From positions 1 through 11,143 of the forward strand of contig JBHHZI010000111.1 of the NCBI GenBank assembly GCA_046757965.1: 11,143 nucleotides of DNA, read 5' to 3'. Below the pieces are notes generated by a model. It was not told where the DNA came from, ran no database searches, and saw only the letters and a list, made by a program, of their open reading frames with translations. Below are positions 8,509-11,143 of the stretch, piece by piece. This DNA comes from JBHHZI01 sp046757965. Lineage in GTDB: Bacteria; Acidobacteriota; Polarisedimenticolia; SMYD01. Every line of letters starts with the position of its first letter. The first letter of the stretch is position 1. Position numbers and translations under genes: made by a program.

Positions 8509-8985
8509 TCATCTCCGGGGGAACGTCCCGGCAGCCCAGACAGGTGTGCCCCCCACGCGGGTCAGGAGAGGGCGCGGCACCGAGCTGGCCATGTGGGCCA
8601 GGGTGATCTTCTCCAGTGCCTGCCAGATGGCCCGGTTGACCAGCTCCCAGTTGCCGCGGACCTGGCAGACGTCGCCGATGTTGCAATCGTCCGGTGCCTT
8701 CCCGGTGCACTCGGTCAACCCCATCGGCCCCTCGAGGGAGCCGATGATGTCGGCCACCGAGATCGAATCGGCGCGGCGGGCCAGGCGGTAGCCGCCATGC
8801 ACACCGCGATGGGAATCGAGCAGGCCGGAGCGCATCAGTTCCTTGAGCACCTTCTTGACCATGGGCAGCGACAGATTGACCTCATCCGCCACCTCCCGGG
8901 CACTGCTGGGCAGGTCGTCCAGACGCCCGGCCAGGTAGGTCAGGATGACGATGCCGTAGTCGGTTTCCTTGGACAGCCGCAGCAT
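8509..8985 (-). CDS. Rrf2-family SUF operon regulator (IscR/SufR-like)
   Basis: A 158-aa winged-helix transcription regulator of the Rrf2 family. The opening MLRLSKETDYG and the helix-turn-helix with wing (about residues 28-70: SAREVADEVNLSLPMVKKVL, then HRGVHGGYRLAR) are typical of the subgroup found at the head of suf operons. Cys93, Cys101 and Cys107 sit in the loop after the dimerisation helix and could bind a 2Fe-2S cluster as in IscR, letting the protein report cluster supply; spacing is C-x7-C-x5-C against C-x5-C-x5-C in E. coli IscR. First gene of the operon, with AGGTGAGG (8997-9004) upstream of its ATG. The inverted repeat at 9044-9074 is a candidate target site, implying autoregulation. 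After residue ~135 the C-terminus is a nonconserved tail with no cysteine. Confidence 0.92.
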   Translation of the reverse strand: MLRLSKETDYGIVILTYLAGRLDDLPSSAREVADEVNLSLPMVKKVLKELMRSGLLDSHRGVHGGYRLARRADSISVADIIGSLEGPMGLTECTGKAPDDCNIGDVCQVRGNWELVNRAIWQALEKITLAHMASSVPRPLLTRVGGTPVWAAGTFPRR

Positions 8986-9043
8986 GCGAAGGTGTGCCTC
9001 ACCTGTCTGGATCGGATTGAAAGAAGACTGACGAGGTCCTCAT

Positions 9044-9074
9044 TCAAAAGAGTAGCAACCCCGTCCTCTTTTGA
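9044..9074. repeat. 9-bp perfect inverted repeat, candidate Rrf2 operator
   Basis: TCAAAAGAG (9044-9052) and CTCTTTTGA (9066-9074) are exact reverse complements separated by 13 bases; the arm centres are 22 bp apart, about two helical turns. One arm overlaps the proposed -10 and the other the proposed -35 of the suf promoter. This is the layout of a repressor site for a dimeric or paired-dimer regulator such as the Rrf2 protein next to it. It does not look like a Rho-independent terminator, because the stem is AT-rich and no T-run follows. Confidence 0.5.
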
Positions 9075-9077
9075 CAA
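9049..9077 (-). promoter_or_regulatory. Candidate sigma70-like promoter of the suf operon
   Basis: On the minus strand, TTGTCA (9072-9077, five of six matches to TTGACA) is followed by exactly 17 bases and TACTCT (9049-9054, three of six matches to TATAAT). It would give a leader of about 55-60 bases before the regulator ATG at 8985. It lies in the one AT-rich pocket of the region and is bracketed by an inverted repeat. The -10 is weak, as expected for a regulated promoter, but no experiment supports it. Confidence 0.4.
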
Positions 9078-9110
9078 GGGCTGGCATGGCCGCGGGATAC
9101 CGGTCCGTCC

Positions 9111-9126
9111 GTCCCCGGAATGGGAC
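9111..9126 (-). terminator. Weak stem-loop downstream of the M42 peptidase gene
   Basis: GTCCC (9111-9115) and GGGAC (9122-9126) form a 5-bp stem with a 6-base loop, about 20 bases after the peptidase stop codon and upstream of the suf promoter. There is no T-run, so it is at best a weak or Rho-assisted terminator and may be a chance hairpin. Confidence 0.2.
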
Positions 9127-9145
9127 ACCCCGCCCCATCACCAGG

Positions 9146-11143
9146 TCAGGAACCGGCCGCGGTGGCCTCCGGGTGAACGGCCAGCCAGAGAACGAGGTCC
9201 ACCAGCGCCTCCTGGTCACGCTCGTCGATCACCTCGATGGCGGAGTGGGAATATCGCCCCGGCCACGACAGTGGCAGGTCCGGGGCGTCCTGCCCGACGA
9301 ACACCGAGCCATCATTCCCTCCGCGTCCGACGCCGGTCTGGACCGGTATGTTCGCTGCCACCGCCCCCGCAAGGACGGTGCGCACGATATCCAGCGGCGC
9401 CAGGCTGGACGTGTCCACGGCCCGCAGCACGGCCCCGGCCCCCAGCAAGGCGAGCCCGAAGCGCGCATTCTCCAGCGGTGAGTCCGCCGAGACGAAGGTG
9501 TCCACCGCGAAGACCGTGTCCACCGCCAGCCGCGAGGCCAGCTCGCGCGATCCTTCGAGGCCGACCTCCTCCCGGGTGACCCAGGCAAATGTCAGACGCC
9601 CGGCCGCGGGCCTTGCGTCCTTGCCGAGAAAGCCTGGTGGGACGATCCGATCCGGTGAGGCCGGGTGCGAGGAGAGCGCCAGACGATGAAGTGCCGCGAT
9701 CAGCACGGCAGATCCAGCGCGATCGTCGACAGCCCGGCCATAACCCCGGTGCGCCCCGAGCCCGCGAAACTGCTTCGGCACCGTGACCGGGTCTCCCACC
9801 GCGATTCCCAGCGCCGCGGTGTCCTCGGGATCCGTCGTGGCCACATCCACACGCAGCGTGGCCGCATCGATCCGTTCCACCAGCGGCAGCGGTGCGGGGT
9901 TGCTCCCTCCGGCACCCTCCGTCCCCGCCGGCTCTCTCGCCCGGACCAGAACACCCGGCACCACGCCGCTCGCCGTGTGGACATGCACCGGCCGGTCGAC
10001 CACGGCACTGTCATAGAACCCGCCCCGTCGTTCGACGGTCAGGCGACCGCCGGCGTCGATCCCGGTGACGCGGTAGCCGGTCTCGTCCAGGTGGGCCACG
10101 AACAGCAGGTGGGGTGAGCCGTGGCCGATGTCGAGGACGAGGTTGCCCGACGGGTCCTCTTCCAGGTCGTCGTCGAAACGATGCGGCAACATGCGGCGCA
10201 CGACGTCACGCACGGCGGTCTCGTGACCGGACACGCCGGCAGTCTGGATGAGGGCGGGCATGTGTGCAAACGGCCGGCGCCCGTCGGCGGGAAACAGGCG
10301 GGCCGGCGTGCGCCAGGCCGGCGCATCCGGGCCGGGCGCATCGATGCCCCGGGCCCGCCGTCGCGGTCGAACCCGTCTCATCAGGCGGGCCAGCGATCGC
10401 ACCACGTCCGGGCTCACGGTCTCGGCCAGGGTATCGAGCCGGACCACCGGCACCCGCACGAGGGTCACGGCTGCCGCGACGGCAGGCAGACCAGACGGCA
10501 CCGGCACCGGTCCGACCACGTGGATGGGGATCGTCGACTCCGGTGCGGAAAGCCGTTCGGCCACCTGGCGAACCTGCTCCATGGCAGGGTCGTCCGCCGC
10601 GTCCGCGCCGGCAGGGATCGCCGGCGCAATCTCGAACGCTCCGCCGGTGTCCGCCGGATCCACCAGCACGATGCCACCGCCTGCGGCCCATGCGGCCAGC
10701 GCCGGACCGGTGGCCACCAGCCCCCGATGAAGAAAGCGGCTCTGCGCGGCAAGCACCAGCGCCGCCACACCGGCCGGCCGGCGCGAGGCGACGAGCGCCG
10801 CGGCCAGGGCGGCTCGCCGGCCGATCCCGACGCCGGTCACCGCACCTGGAGGCAGGATCTGTGGCGTCACGCGCGCCACGACCCGGTCCAGGATGGCGGT
10901 GCCGTTCTCCCCGGGTCTCGTGGCGCCGGTGTCGACATAGAGCGACGCCGGAGCGGCCGGCGGCGGGAATCCGCTCCGGCCGCCCTGCAGATGAATGGAG
11001 GGCAGCGCCACGACACCCGGGAGCGCTCCCCCGGCGGTCAGCACCCACGCCTCGGACCCGGCCATCTGACGATGGAAGGCTGCCGGCAGACCCGGGCGCG
11101 ATACCGGCTCCACGCTCATCGGCGCCGGCGGCGGCGCCGGCAG
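9146..11143 (-). CDS. M42-type metallo-aminopeptidase with a degenerate N-terminal M42-like half
   Basis: Residue numbers count from the ATG at 11119 (657 aa). Residues ~287-650 are an M42 (glutamyl aminopeptidase/tetrahedral aminopeptidase) domain: SGHE (297-300), AHLDETG with metal ligand His343, the inserted beta-barrel at ~360-445, VDDRAG with ligand Asp465, TREEVGLEG with catalytic Glu517 and ligand Glu518, FAVDTF with Asp540, and RYSHS with His625. Both metal sites appear complete, so it probably trims N-terminal residues from peptides in the cytosol. Residues ~10-250 repeat the same pattern without any of these residues. Residues 247-257 are an Arg-rich linker. The 5' end is uncertain: no Shine-Dalgarno precedes 11119, the frame is open to the window edge, and the first copy lacks its beginning, so the gene may extend beyond the right edge. 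The promoter gap of the suf operon follows its stop. Confidence 0.85.
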   Translation of the reverse strand: MPAPPPAPMSVEPVSRPGLPAAFHRQMAGSEAWVLTAGGALPGVVALPSIHLQGGRSGFPPPAAPASLYVDTGATRPGENGTAILDRVVARVTPQILPPGAVTGVGIGRRAALAAALVASRRPAGVAALVLAAQSRFLHRGLVATGPALAAWAAGGGIVLVDPADTGGAFEIAPAIPAGADAADDPAMEQVRQVAERLSAPESTIPIHVVGPVPVPSGLPAVAAAVTLVRVPVVRLDTLAETVSPDVVRSLARLMRRVRPRRRARGIDAPGPDAPAWRTPARLFPADGRRPFAHMPALIQTAGVSGHETAVRDVVRRMLPHRFDDDLEEDPSGNLVLDIGHGSPHLLFVAHLDETGYRVTGIDAGGRLTVERRGGFYDSAVVDRPVHVHTASGVVPGVLVRAREPAGTEGAGGSNPAPLPLVERIDAATLRVDVATTDPEDTAALGIAVGDPVTVPKQFRGLGAHRGYGRAVDDRAGSAVLIAALHRLALSSHPASPDRIVPPGFLGKDARPAAGRLTFAWVTREEVGLEGSRELASRLAVDTVFAVDTFVSADSPLENARFGLALLGAGAVLRAVDTSSLAPLDIVRTVLAGAVAANIPVQTGVGRGGNDGSVFVGQDAPDLPLSWPGRYSHSAIEVIDERDQEALVDLVLWLAVHPEATAAGS

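Noticed and set aside
9044..9074. Inverted repeat read as a terminator for the M42 gene
   Set aside because: The stem is AT-rich, the loop is 13 bases, and no run of T follows on either strand. It overlaps a promoter-like pair instead.

Overview
The window comes from a clearly GC-rich bacterial chromosome. It holds a complete SUF-type iron-sulfur cluster assembly operon on the minus strand, flanked by three metabolic genes. The gene order (Rrf2 regulator, sufB, sufC, sufD, sufS, sufU, sufT) and the use of SufU rather than SufE fit several Gram-positive and environmental high-GC phyla. The sequence alone does not fix the phylum; Gemmatimonadota- or Eisenbacteria/Krumholzibacteria-like lineages are only a guess. 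I see no mobile element, CRISPR array, tRNA or rRNA. Coding density is very high and no gene-free stretch exceeds about 160 bases.

Layout, left to right. Positions 1-669 (minus) carry a metallo-beta-lactamase-fold hydrolase resembling ETHE1/glyoxalase II, cut by the left edge. A 72-bp divergent spacer with a short GC palindrome separates it from a group II PLP-dependent amino acid decarboxylase (742-2376, plus). That gene runs tail-to-tail into sufT and overlaps it by 14 bp. The SUF operon then reads leftwards from 8985 to 2363. sufC-sufD-sufS-sufU are chained by three ATGA stop/start overlaps. sufB and sufT have short leaders with strong Shine-Dalgarno sequences. The operon is headed by an Rrf2/IscR-type repressor gene. 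Its upstream gap (8986-9145) is AT-rich against the background and holds a perfect 9-bp inverted repeat bracketing a plausible sigma70 promoter, a good candidate operator. To the right, 9146 to the window edge (minus) encodes a large M42-type aminopeptidase. Its C-terminal half has a complete metal site, while its N-terminal half looks like a second, catalytically dead M42 copy.

How it works together: SufS takes sulfur from cysteine as a persulfide, SufU relays it, and the SufB-SufC-SufD ATPase scaffold builds the cluster. SufT (DUF59/MIP18) helps deliver or mature clusters. The Rrf2 protein, which has three candidate cluster-ligand cysteines, probably senses cluster supply and controls the operon. 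The persulfide-dioxygenase-like hydrolase nearby would fit sulfur metabolism, but that link is inference.

I do not see a wholly new system. The most unusual items are the half-dead tandem M42 protein, the inverted repeat over the suf promoter, and the long disordered N-terminal tail on SufT.
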